DNA of 64,000 bases. It comes from Actinomycetota bacterium. GTDB taxonomy: Bacteria > Actinomycetota > Thermoleophilia > Solirubrobacterales > 70-9. The notes under the pieces were generated by a model. That model made no database searches. It saw only the letters and a program-made list of their open reading frames with translations, and was not told where the DNA came from. Location of the stretch: NCBI GenBank assembly GCA_018268415.1, contig JAFDWO010000160.1, positions 62,001 through 126,000 on the forward strand, given 5' to 3'. Position numbers and translations under genes: made by a program. Shown in pieces: positions 33,331-41,389 of this stretch (the first letter of the stretch is position 1; every line of letters begins with the position of its first letter).

Positions 33331-33399
33331 TCAGGCGCCCTTGTTGGTCGAAGCGCTCGGCGCGGACATCTCGGCAACGGCGATCTTCACGATGGTCAC
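33331..33399 (-). CDS. 22-residue peptide gene with its own ribosome site and terminator
   Basis: GTG 33399 opens a 22-residue frame reading VTIVKIAVAEMSAPSASTNK plus Gly-Ala. The segment AGGGAGA lies 5 nt upstream of the GTG, and an intrinsic terminator follows the stop. An internal GTG three codons in is an alternative start. The N-terminal half is hydrophobic and the C-terminal half is small and polar. There is no signal-peptide length, no cysteine, and no nearby radical-SAM or lanthipeptide enzyme. It could be a signalling peptide, a regulatory leader or a small modulator. It is divergent from a winged-helix regulator gene 165 bp away. Confidence 0.6.
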   Translation of the reverse strand: MTIVKIAVAEMSAPSASTNKGA

Positions 33400-33462
33400 C
33401 CCCTTCTCCCTGGTCTTTTTTGCAGCGACTGTTCGGTGGGACCAGTTCCACCGCTGAAAGCG

Positions 33463-33503
33463 ATTCCAGCAGTACACGGCATTCCAGCAATATCCGCTGG
33501 AAT
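33463..33503. promoter_or_regulatory. Repeated ATTCCAGC boxes upstream of the winged-helix regulator
   Basis: ATTCCAGC occurs at 33463-33470 and 33481-33488, and its complement GCTGGAAT at 33496-33503, making an 8-bp inverted repeat with a 7-nt spacer plus an extra half-site. The gap lies between the divergent peptide gene and the regulator gene, so it is a likely operator. Confidence 0.55.
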
Positions 33504-33563
33504 TGCTCAGGAAGTCCTCTACGATCGAATGCGATATCCCGCTTCAACCAAGGAGACCAGCCG

Positions 33564-34172
33564 ATGCCCCCCGCCAAAACCGACACCGCCACGATGGAGA
33601 CGACCCTCGCCGCGATCGTCGCCCACCCGACCAGGGCACAGTGCTTCGTGATCCTGACCGAACGCACCGCAAGCCCAGTGGAAATCGCCCAGGAGATCGG
33701 CAAAGACGTGGGCCACGTCGGCTACCACGTCCGTAAGCTGCAGCAGCTCAACCTGATCGAGCTCGTCGACGAGCGGCCCGTCCGGGGGGCGGTGGAGCAC
33801 TTCTACCGCGCGATCGTGCGGCCGGTCGTGAACGAGGAGGAATTCGCCGCCCAGCCGCAGGGCGAACGCGAAATCTACACCCGCCACATCCTCCAGCTCC
33901 ACGTCAGCGATATATCGCGGGCGATGGACGAGCACGTCTTCGACAAGCGGCCGAACCGCTGGCTCGTCCGCACCCCGATCGTGGTCGACGAGGAGGGCTT
34001 CGACGAACTCGCCGCCCTCCATGCCGAGATCTACGAGCGCACCCTCGATATCCAGGCGCGCAGCGACGAACGGCGCACGGGCACAGATGACGAAGGCATC
34101 GCGACGATGTCGACCAACATGTTCTTCGAGGTGCCCGCACGACGCCGGAAGCCGACCCCCGAGCAGCCCTGA
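33564..34172 (+). CDS. Winged-helix transcriptional regulator (ArsR-like HTH)
   Basis: A 202-residue protein with an N-terminal winged helix (about 8-85): ETTLAAIVAHPTRAQCFVIL, ASPVEIAQEIGKDVGHVGYHVRKLQQLNLIELV, followed by an alpha-helical C-terminal half. The HTH is of the ArsR/GntR-like 'HTH_20' type. ATG 33564 has AAGGAG upstream. No cysteine-rich metal site is seen, so metal sensing is unlikely. It probably binds the ATTCCAGC repeats in its own upstream region and may also control the 22-codon gene. Confidence 0.8.
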   Translation: MPPAKTDTATMETTLAAIVAHPTRAQCFVILTERTASPVEIAQEIGKDVGHVGYHVRKLQQLNLIELVDERPVRGAVEHFYRAIVRPVVNEEEFAAQPQGEREIYTRHILQLHVSDISRAMDEHVFDKRPNRWLVRTPIVVDEEGFDELAALHAEIYERTLDIQARSDERRTGTDDEGIATMSTNMFFEVPARRRKPTPEQP

Positions 34173-34242
34173 CGGCACCGGACATTCATTCGTCTACAAA
34201 TCCGCACGCTCGCCGTGCGGGGTGCCTACTCTTTGTAGTCGC

Positions 34243-35910
34243 ATGCTTCTAGACGATCGATCGACCGCGCCGGAGTACTCGCCGCAGGCGCCCCGGCGTT
34301 GGCCGAAGCGCCTGTTGGTCGGCGGCCTCGTCACGCTCGTGGTCGCCGCGATCGTGGGATTTGTCGTCTCCGCCTTCGCGCTCTCCGGCGCGACCCTCGA
34401 AGCGGACGGCTCCTCGCTCGGCAAGGTCACCACCGACACCTTCGGCGGCGACGTCTCCACCGTTCACGCGACCGCGGTGAAGACCGGCACCGACGTCCCG
34501 GTCGAACTGCAGGGCGATCGCATCGTGCCGACGGTGAAGCTCCATCCCGGCGAGCAGGTGAGGGTCGAAGCGATCGTGAAGCGGCCGAGCACGATCGGCT
34601 TCCTGGCCGGCAGCGAAAAGAAGCTGACGATGACGACGACCGCCCCGACGGCGGGCCTCAAAGGCCGCTGGCTCAACGTCAAGAGCGGCAAGCAGCCGTA
34701 CGTCCACTTCAACCGCCCGGTCAGCGAGGTCGCCTACGGCCGGCCCGGCAGCCTCAAGCACCGTCGCTTCGACAAGCCGCGCACCAGCTTCACGCTCGGC
34801 AAGCAGCCGGCGGCGGGCCAGATGCTGGTGGCGGCGGCCGCCCTGCCCTGGGAGCACGTCGGCAAGTTCAAGTCCGTCACCTGGTTCCCGGCGACCGGGA
34901 CGCCGACCGTTGCCGCCACCCCGCCCGCGGGCTCCACCGTCTCCGCCTCGACGCCGCTCGAACTGACCTTCTCGAAGCCGGTGAAGAAGATCCTCGGCTC
35001 GGAAATGCCGACGCTCTCGCCGGAAGTCGCGGGCAAGTGGTCGCAGCCGAGCGCCCACACGCTGCGCTTCAAGCCCTCCGGCTTCGGCGCGCCGCTCGCC
35101 ACCGATCTGAAGGTCGTGCTGCCGGAAGAAGTTGAAGTCGTCCAGACGGACGGCTCGACCGAAAATGCCTCCGACGTCAAGTGGGAAGTCCCGGCAGGCT
35201 CCGAACTGCGCCTCCAGCAGATGCTCGCCGAGCTCGGCTACCTGCCCTTCAAGTGGACCGGCGAAGAAGTCGCCAAGACGCCGGAAGCCCAGGTCGCGGC
35301 AGCGACCACCGAAGCCCCGAAGGGCCACTTCTCGCCGCGCTGGGGCAATACCCCGTCGGGCCTGAAGGCACTGTGGACGCCGGGCGAAGCGAACGTCCTG
35401 GTGGAAGGCGCGCTGATGTCGTTCGAGGAACGGAACGGCCTCGAAGTCGACGGCATCGCCGGCCCGGTCGTCTGGGAAGCGCTGATGAAGGCGGTCATCG
35501 CGGGGGAAAAGAAACCGACGAAGGGTGCCGAAAACGGCTTCACCTGGGTTTCCGTGAGTGAGTCCCTGCCGGAGACGGTGACCGTCTGGCACAACGGCAA
35601 GTTCGTCCTCACCGGACTCTCGGCCAACACCGGGATTCCCGGTGCCGAAACCCAGCTCGGCACCCACAACGTCTACCTGCGCTACGAAGAAACGACGATG
35701 AGCGGGGAAAATCCGGACGGCTCGCACTACAGCGACCCCGGCATCAAATGGGTCTCCTACTTCTACAAGGGCGACGCCCTCCACGCCTTCGACCGCGCCT
35801 CCTACGGCAGTCCGCAGAGCCTCGGTTGTGTCGAGATGCCGCTCGAAGACGCCGAAGCGGTCTACCCCTACACGCCGATCGGCACGCCGGTCACGGTCAA
35901 CCCGGCTTAG
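34243..35910 (+). CDS. L,D-transpeptidase with Ig-like and peptidoglycan-binding domains
   Basis: A 555-residue type II membrane protein. A single N-terminal helix (about 22-48) is followed by Ig-like domains (about 60-340, of the BIg kind seen in actinobacterial LdtMt), a peptidoglycan-binding-like segment (ELRLQQMLAELGYLPF and LMSFEERNGLEVDGIAGPVVWEAL), and the YkuD domain. The catalytic motif is HAFDRASYGSPQSLGCVEM, with His and the nucleophile Cys; the usual SHGC is SLGC here. It makes 3-3 cross-links in peptidoglycan. ATG 34243 begins the cytoplasmic tail. Confidence 0.92.
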   Translation: MLLDDRSTAPEYSPQAPRRWPKRLLVGGLVTLVVAAIVGFVVSAFALSGATLEADGSSLGKVTTDTFGGDVSTVHATAVKTGTDVPVELQGDRIVPTVKLHPGEQVRVEAIVKRPSTIGFLAGSEKKLTMTTTAPTAGLKGRWLNVKSGKQPYVHFNRPVSEVAYGRPGSLKHRRFDKPRTSFTLGKQPAAGQMLVAAAALPWEHVGKFKSVTWFPATGTPTVAATPPAGSTVSASTPLELTFSKPVKKILGSEMPTLSPEVAGKWSQPSAHTLRFKPSGFGAPLATDLKVVLPEEVEVVQTDGSTENASDVKWEVPAGSELRLQQMLAELGYLPFKWTGEEVAKTPEAQVAAATTEAPKGHFSPRWGNTPSGLKALWTPGEANVLVEGALMSFEERNGLEVDGIAGPVVWEALMKAVIAGEKKPTKGAENGFTWVSVSESLPETVTVWHNGKFVLTGLSANTGIPGAETQLGTHNVYLRYEETTMSGENPDGSHYSDPGIKWVSYFYKGDALHAFDRASYGSPQSLGCVEMPLEDAEAVYPYTPIGTPVTVNPA

Positions 35911-35921
35911 GACCTAGGCCC

Positions 35922-37256
35922 TCAGTCTCCTTGGTCCGCCGCCAGGACGGCGCGCTCGATCAGGTTCGCGGCCAGCTCCGTCCCCGGCGCCGCCTGCAGG
36001 CGGCGCGAGGTCTGGGCGAGGCGGTCGGCGAGGGCGCCGTCGTCGAGCATCCGGGCGATCGCACCCCGCAGCTCCTCGGGCTCGTGGGCGTAGGTGTCGA
36101 CGCGGACACCGAAGCCGGTCTCGTCGATCCGCTGAGCGTTGTCGTGCTGGTCCCAGAAGATCGGTAGCAGCACCATCGGCTTGCCGAAGTAGAGGGACTC
36201 GGTGACCGTGTTGTTCCCGCCGTGCGTGATGACCAGGTCCACCTGGGGGAGGACCGAGGTCTGGGGGAGGAACTCGGCGCCGACCATGTTGGGCGCCAGC
36301 TCGAACTCGCTTGCCTGCGGGCCCTTGGAGACGATGAAGCGGTAGGGCGTCTCGGCCAGCTCCGCCACCAGCGTCCGCATCAGGGCGACGTCGGCGGAGC
36401 CGAGCGAGCCGAGGCTGAGGTAGACGAACGGCTCCTCACCACCGGCGAGCTCGTCCGGCAACCGCCAGTCGGGGTCGGTGGCCCGCACGCTCGCGCCGAG
36501 GTTGTGCCAGGTCGGTCCGAGGGGCTCGCGCCGGGGGTAATCGACCTCTTCGGGATAGAGGTAGAGGTTCAGGGTCGGACTGGCGTGGATGAAGTCGTCG
36601 CGGGGGAGGGGAGGGGCCCCGCGCTCGCGGCAGAACTCGTCGAAGTCGGCGTGCATCTCGTCGTGGGCGGCACGGTAGGCGTCCCAGAACCCGGCCCACT
36701 CGAAGCGGTCGTCGCTCGGCAGCCCGGAGAAGACCGGCGGCAGGTCGGGGTCCTTGATCTCCAGCGGGTTGCAGGAGGCGATCCGCGCCCAGGGCCGGCC
36801 GCTCGCGAAGAGCGCCGGGAAGGTGACGACGTTGTCCTCCACCACGAGGTCGGGCTCCAGCTCCCCGAGGATCTCCATCAGCCGCGCGTCGACGTACTTG
36901 GCGCCGTCGATCAGCGCCTGGAAGGTCGGCGCGATGAACTCGCCGAGCTGCTGGGTCGTCGGCTTGCGGAAGACCGGCGCGGTGTCGCGGATGAAGTCCT
37001 TCCAGAACTGGCCCGGCGCTTCCTCGGTTTCCGGCGGCGGGGTCAGGCGCATCAGCCGCTCCTCGAAGCCCTGTGCCTCGAGCGTCCCGGCGAAGGACTC
37101 CTCGACGATGAAGACGACCCGGTGGCCGCGCCGGCGCAGCACGTCGCCGATGCCGACACAGTTGTTGGTCGGCCCGAACGCCCCCTCCGGGAAGAAGACG
37201 ATCGTCCTGCCCCGCTGATCCATGTTGCTAAACATAGGCGGCGTGGACCTCGGCAT
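35922..37256 (-). CDS. UGT-type (MGT/GT1) glycosyltransferase
   Basis: A 444-residue GT-B enzyme of the GT1/macrolide-glycosyltransferase type. The N domain begins RTIVFFPEGAFGPTNNCVGIGDVLRRRGH. The C-terminal donor motif DLVITHGGNNTVTESLYFGKP includes the HGG core and is followed by LLPIFWDQHDNAQ. Such enzymes glycosylate lipophilic acceptors such as macrolides, sterols, carotenoids or flavonoids with UDP- or dTDP-sugars. The ATG at 37256 has GGGGA 8 nt upstream; later ATGs at 37235 and 37223 are alternatives. It is divergent from a PPOX gene. Confidence 0.87.
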   Translation of the reverse strand: MPRSTPPMFSNMDQRGRTIVFFPEGAFGPTNNCVGIGDVLRRRGHRVVFIVEESFAGTLEAQGFEERLMRLTPPPETEEAPGQFWKDFIRDTAPVFRKPTTQQLGEFIAPTFQALIDGAKYVDARLMEILGELEPDLVVEDNVVTFPALFASGRPWARIASCNPLEIKDPDLPPVFSGLPSDDRFEWAGFWDAYRAAHDEMHADFDEFCRERGAPPLPRDDFIHASPTLNLYLYPEEVDYPRREPLGPTWHNLGASVRATDPDWRLPDELAGGEEPFVYLSLGSLGSADVALMRTLVAELAETPYRFIVSKGPQASEFELAPNMVGAEFLPQTSVLPQVDLVITHGGNNTVTESLYFGKPMVLLPIFWDQHDNAQRIDETGFGVRVDTYAHEPEELRGAIARMLDDGALADRLAQTSRRLQAAPGTELAANLIERAVLAADQGD

Positions 37257-37283
37257 CGGATATTTCCCCACTGCCGAGGAGGC

Positions 37284-37694
37284 GTGACCCCGGAGGAGGC
37301 GCGCTCCCGGTTCGCCGGCGCCCGCGTCGCCCGTCTCGCCACCGCCGACGCCGCCGGCCGTCCCCACCTCGTGCCGATCGCCTTCGCGGTCGTCGGCGAC
37401 ACGATCTACAGTGCGGTCGACGCGAAACCGAAGCGCACCCGGGCGCTCCGTCGGCTCGCCAACGTACGGGCCAACCCGGCGGTGTCGCTGCTGGTCGACC
37501 ATTGGGACGAGGAGGACTGGAGCCGGCTCTGGTGGGCGCGCGCCGACGGACGCGGGCGCGTCCTCGGCCCCGACGACCGGGAAGCACGCCGGGCGATCGA
37601 GCTGCTCCGCGAGCGTTATCCGCGCCAGCGGGCCGACGGCGAGGTGCTGGCGATCGCGGTCGAGCGCTGGAGCGGCTGGGCGGCGACGCCCTGA
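37284..37694 (+). CDS. PPOX-class F420-dependent oxidoreductase
   Basis: A 136-residue split-barrel flavin/F420-binding protein. The core ARVARLATADAAGRPHLVPIAFAVVGDTIYSAVDAKPKR matches the TIGR03668-type family, and LRRLANVRANPAVSLLVDH completes the dimer and cofactor interface. The family transfers hydride from F420H2 to unknown substrates and is found only in F420-making taxa such as actinobacteria. The start is GTG 37284. It is divergent from the UGT-type glycosyltransferase. Confidence 0.88.
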   Translation: MTPEEARSRFAGARVARLATADAAGRPHLVPIAFAVVGDTIYSAVDAKPKRTRALRRLANVRANPAVSLLVDHWDEEDWSRLWWARADGRGRVLGPDDREARRAIELLRERYPRQRADGEVLAIAVERWSGWAATP

Positions 37695-37787
37695 CGGTCA
37701 GGCCGACACAGTTCCGTCACAGAGTTGGCACTGAATTCTTACTTTCCGCGCACCACTAACGCGGATTTCAGCGCCACACTTCCCTCC

Positions 37788-38492
37788 ATGCCGTTGGGCC
37801 TCTGGAAGAGCAAGTGGGAGATCCACCGCGAGGACATGGCGCGGCGGAGTGCCGAGCACCGGGAGAACCTGGAGCACTACCGCGAGGAGTCCGAGAAGCG
37901 CAGCGCCGAGCACCGTCAAGAGATGGAGCGCTACCGCTCGGAATCCGAGAAGCGCAGCGCGGAGCACCGCCAGGAGATGCGGCGTCACCGCGAGGAGTGG
38001 GCCAAGTGGCACGACGAGTCGGAACGCCGCCACTCGGAGTGGCGCGACGACGCCGAGCGTCGCGACTCCGGGCACCGCGAGAGGATGGAGCGCTGCCAAG
38101 AGGCGGCCGAGCGTCGCGACTCCGAGCACCGCGAAAGGATGGAGCGCTTCTCGGAGGAGGCCGAGCAGCGCGACTCGGAGCACCGCGAGAGGATGGAGCG
38201 CTTCTCGGAGGAGATGCGAGAGGAACGCGCGGCGGCGGAGGGCCGCTGGCTCCAGTTGGGTGAGGAAACCAGTGAGCTCCGCGCGAAATATGACCGTGAG
38301 CTGGCGGAAACGCGGCGCTTCAATCGCGAGATGCTGACGCGGCTCGATAGCACCTACGCGCACCTGACTGCGACGATGCAGTTGGTGGTCGACGAACTGC
38401 ACGAATTGAAGTTGACGGTCCGGGCCCAGACCGACGCGATCATGAAGCTGGTCGATCGATTCGAAGACCCCGAGGGCCGGCCGCCGGTTTGA
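37788..38492 (+). CDS. Coiled-coil protein with 18-residue repeats
   Basis: A 234-residue protein that is almost entirely a charged helix. Residues about 15-135 hold six or seven repeats of about 18 residues of the form RSAEHRQEMERYRSESEK or RDSEHRERMERFSEEAEQ. The period of 18 does not match a 7-residue heptad exactly but fits an 11/7 mix. Several repeats are nearly identical in DNA (38100-38225), which points to recent tandem duplication. The C-terminal part (about 160-225) is a second, ordinary coiled coil. No signal or membrane segment is seen. A cytoplasmic scaffold or filament role is possible; function is unknown. Confidence 0.72.
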   Translation: MPLGLWKSKWEIHREDMARRSAEHRENLEHYREESEKRSAEHRQEMERYRSESEKRSAEHRQEMRRHREEWAKWHDESERRHSEWRDDAERRDSGHRERMERCQEAAERRDSEHRERMERFSEEAEQRDSEHRERMERFSEEMREERAAAEGRWLQLGEETSELRAKYDRELAETRRFNREMLTRLDSTYAHLTATMQLVVDELHELKLTVRAQTDAIMKLVDRFEDPEGRPPV

Positions 38493-38503
38493 GCGCGGCG
38501 GCG

Positions 38504-39244
38504 TCAGTCGGAGGCTTGAGCGCTGCCGACCTCGGCTTCGATGCCGGTCAGCAGCCACTCGAGGCCGATCTCGAATTTCTCGGCCTTGACGCCGAGGCCT
38601 CGGTCCTTACCGATGAACTCGGCCAGGTGGGGATAGTCGCCGCCCGCCACTTGGTCGGCGATGTAGGCGTCGATCTCGGCGGCGCTGGGGCCCGCTTCGG
38701 GACGCCCGGCGCAGGGCGCGTCGCCCTTCGCCTTCGGCGACATCACTTCCCAGCGGACGAAGCCGAGGGTGTAGGTGTCGACCGCGAGGAGGACGGCGCG
38801 CTTGCGCTCGGGGGAGAGGGGGAGCTCAGAGACCGCGGCCAGCGATTGGTCGATGTGGCGCAGGGTGTTGGGGCCGAGATGGGGGCGGTGGAACGCGGCG
38901 GCGATCATCCACGGGTGGGCGCGGGTGGACTCCCGGGTGTGCTGGGCGATCTGCCGGAGGGCCTCGCGCCAGTCGTCGGTCGGCGGGCCGCCGGGGATGA
39001 TCGCGCCGGCCATCACCTCGTCCACCATCAGGTCGACCAGGTCGCCCTTGCGGCCGATGTGTGAGTAAAGACTCATCGGGCGGGCGTCGAGCTTGGTAGC
39101 AAGTCTCCTGATGGAGACCGCTTCCAGTCCGTCGGTGTCGGCGATCTCGATCGCCGCGGCGACGATCGCCTCCCGGGACAGGGGTTGCGGACCCGAAGAC
39201 TGCTCCTCGTCACGCGTCCAGACGGTGTCCAGCCCAGTTGCCAT
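38504..39244 (-). CDS. TetR-family regulator of the divergent DHA2 pump
   Basis: A 246-residue TetR protein. The DNA-binding domain (about 22-75) reads LSREAIVAAAIEIADTDGL, AVSIRRLATKLDARPMSLYSHIGRKGDLVDLM, of the tetracycline-repressor subgroup. The C-terminal half fits TetR_C with LGFVRWEVMSP. It is divergent from a 14-helix pump gene with two operator-like repeats between them, the classic arrangement for ligand-induced efflux. ATG 39244 was chosen. Confidence 0.9.
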   Translation of the reverse strand: MATGLDTVWTRDEEQSSGPQPLSREAIVAAAIEIADTDGLEAVSIRRLATKLDARPMSLYSHIGRKGDLVDLMVDEVMAGAIIPGGPPTDDWREALRQIAQHTRESTRAHPWMIAAAFHRPHLGPNTLRHIDQSLAAVSELPLSPERKRAVLLAVDTYTLGFVRWEVMSPKAKGDAPCAGRPEAGPSAAEIDAYIADQVAGGDYPHLAEFIGKDRGLGVKAEKFEIGLEWLLTGIEAEVGSAQASD

Positions 39245-39263
39245 GGGCAAAGCATACCGAGGC

Positions 39264-39295
39264 GATACGGCGTACGAGGTTCTGATACGGTGTAC
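39264..39295. promoter_or_regulatory. Pair of TetR operator boxes
   Basis: GATACGGCGTAC (39264-39275) and GATACGGTGTAC (39284-39295) are near-identical direct repeats, each with the small dyad TAC-N3-GTA, set 20 bp apart so that they face the same side of the helix. They lie in the 54-bp gap between the TetR ATG and the pump GTG. Confidence 0.75.
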
Positions 39296-39298
39296 GGC

Positions 39299-40840
39299 GT
39301 GAGTCAGTCAGAGGCCGCAGCCGCTCCCGCAGACCCGAACGCCCTCGACCGCGAGACGATGATCGTCGCAGCTGTCGTGCTGCTCGGCGCGATCATGTCG
39401 ATCCTCGACACGACGATCGTCAACGTCGCGATCGACCGTCTTTCGATCGACTTCCATGCTTCGCTGACCACGATCCAGTGGGTCGTCACCGGGTACACGC
39501 TGGCGCTCGCCGCGGTGATCCCGGCCACCGGCTGGGCCGCCGACCGCTTCGGCACCAAGCGCATCTACATCGTCTCGCTCCTGCTCTTCATGCTCGGCTC
39601 GGCGCTCTGCGCCGCCGCCTGGAGCGCCGGATCGTTGATCGCGTTCCGCGTCCTACAGGGCGTCGGCGGCGGCATGATCATGCCCGCGGTCATGACGATC
39701 ATGACCAAGAAGGCGGGGCCGCACCGGATGGGCCGCGTGATGGGCATCCTCGGGGTGCCGATGCTGGTCGCGCCGATCCTCGGCCCGATCCTCGGCGGGT
39801 GGCTGGTGGACGATGTCTCCTGGCGCTGGATCTTCCTGATCAACATCCCGATCGGCGTGGTCGCCGTGATCCTCGCCCAGATCGTGCTCGAGAAAGACAC
39901 GCCGCAACCGTCGGAGCGCCTCGACTGGCTCGGCATGGCTCTGCTCTCGCCAGGCCTGACGCTCTTCATCTTCGGCCTCGCCGAGTCGGCGAGCGGCGGC
40001 TTCGGCCAGTTCAAATCGTGGGCGCCGATCGTCGTCGGCCTTGCCCTGATCGTGACCTTCTTCGCCCACAGCTGGCGCAAAGGCGGCCGCGCCCTGATCG
40101 ACATCAAAACCTTCACCCACACCCGCGCGGGCGCGGCGGCGGGCACCTTCCTGCTCTTCGCGATCGCCTTCTTCGGGGCCCTCCTGCTGGTCCCGCTCTA
40201 CTACCAGACCGTGCGCGGCGCCTCGGCGCTCGAAGCCGGCCTGCTGCTAGCCCCGCAGGGCATCGGCGCGATGATCACGATGCCGCTGGCGGGCAAACTC
40301 ACCGATCGCTACGGGCCGAACCGCTGGCCCGCCTGCGGCATCCCGCTGCTGGTGATCGGGATCGCCCCGTTTGCCTTCGTCACCGCCCACACCTCCTACG
40401 TCTTGCTCTGCGGCTTCAGCTTCGTCCTCGGCCTCGGCATGGGCTTCTCGATGATGCCGACGATGACCGCCGCGATGCAGGCGGTGCCGGCGGCGGCGAT
40501 CGCCCGCACCTCGACCGCGATGAACATCATCCGCCAGGGCGGCGCCTCGATCGGCACCGCGATCCTCTCGGTCATCCTCACCGCCGAGGTCAGCTCCCAC
40601 ATCGCCGCGGCAAACGGCGGCGGCCTGGAATCGCTCCGGTCGCTGAGCCCGACCCAGCAGGCGGCGGCGTTGGAACCGCTGGCGAGCTCCTTTGCCTCCA
40701 CCTTCGTCTGGGCCATGGTCCTGCTCGGCATCGCCTTCATCCCGGCGCTGGCGATGGCGCTCGGCAAGTGGGAGACGGCTGCGGCCGCGCCCGACGGCGA
40801 GGCCGCGGCGCCCGACGGCGCCCACGTCGTCCTCGAGTAG
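39299..40840 (+). CDS. DHA2-family multidrug MFS transporter
   Basis: A 513-residue, 14-helix exporter of the EmrB/QacA family: LGAIMSILDTTIVNVAIDRL in helix 1, the loop TGWAADRFGTKRIYIVSLLL (motif A), GPILGGWLVDDVSWRWIFLIN and IGVVAVILAQIVL. It starts at GTG 39299, four bases after the last operator box, so the mRNA may be nearly leaderless. Expression is expected to be repressed by the divergent TetR until a drug binds. Confidence 0.92.
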   Translation: MSQSEAAAAPADPNALDRETMIVAAVVLLGAIMSILDTTIVNVAIDRLSIDFHASLTTIQWVVTGYTLALAAVIPATGWAADRFGTKRIYIVSLLLFMLGSALCAAAWSAGSLIAFRVLQGVGGGMIMPAVMTIMTKKAGPHRMGRVMGILGVPMLVAPILGPILGGWLVDDVSWRWIFLINIPIGVVAVILAQIVLEKDTPQPSERLDWLGMALLSPGLTLFIFGLAESASGGFGQFKSWAPIVVGLALIVTFFAHSWRKGGRALIDIKTFTHTRAGAAAGTFLLFAIAFFGALLLVPLYYQTVRGASALEAGLLLAPQGIGAMITMPLAGKLTDRYGPNRWPACGIPLLVIGIAPFAFVTAHTSYVLLCGFSFVLGLGMGFSMMPTMTAAMQAVPAAAIARTSTAMNIIRQGGASIGTAILSVILTAEVSSHIAAANGGGLESLRSLSPTQQAAALEPLASSFASTFVWAMVLLGIAFIPALAMALGKWETAAAAPDGEAAAPDGAHVVLE

Positions 40841-40916
40841 CCGCGAACGCGCCCGACTCGGCGCGTTCGCGCTTAACCGATGGTTGTGGCCAACTGCGAC
40901 GCGCTACGGTCGGGCT

Positions 40917-41389
40917 GTGGCGACGCGGGTCGACTATGAGACGCACGGCCGGGATACGCTCGGCGACGTCGCGCCGACCCGCGGATCGAGGCGGCGTTGG
41001 GTGACGCCCGGACCGTCCTCAACGTCGGCGCCGGCACCGGGTCCTCCGAGCCGCTCGAGCGCTGGGTGGTGGCGGTCGAGCCGAGCGCGCCGATGCGAGC
41101 GCGGCGTCCCCCCGGCGCCGCCCCGACGCTCTCCTGCACGGCCGAATCGCCGATTGCAGCGACGGCTTCGTCGAGGCCTACCGGAATCGGGCCGGAGAGA
41201 CTGCTCGATCCGGAGGTCCGGTCCGGCCAGTCGCTCTGGCAGCGGCTTGAACCCGCCGTCGTTGAGCGGATGATCGCTCGTCTCGCCGCCGACCTCCAGT
41301 CGGGGAGATGGGATGAGGAGCACGGCTCCCTGCGTGAGCGGGATAGCTACGAGGGCTCGCTGCGGCTCGTCATCTCCGAGCCGGCATAG
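40917..41389 (+). pseudogene. Decayed class I SAM-dependent methyltransferase
   Basis: Fragments of a methyltransferase occur in shifting frames. The N-terminal piece VATRVDYETHG lies in one frame. A SAM-binding piece DARTVLNVGAGTGSSEPLERW and VVAVEPSAPMRARRPPGAAP lie in another. A C-terminal piece RLLDPEVRSGQSLW and LEPAVVERMIARLAADLQSG follows, but the middle of the domain (about 60 residues of the SAM/substrate core) is missing. Intact relatives in this order read nearly the same over these blocks. It overlaps the convergent glutamine amidotransferase stop by 43 nt. Confidence 0.7.
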
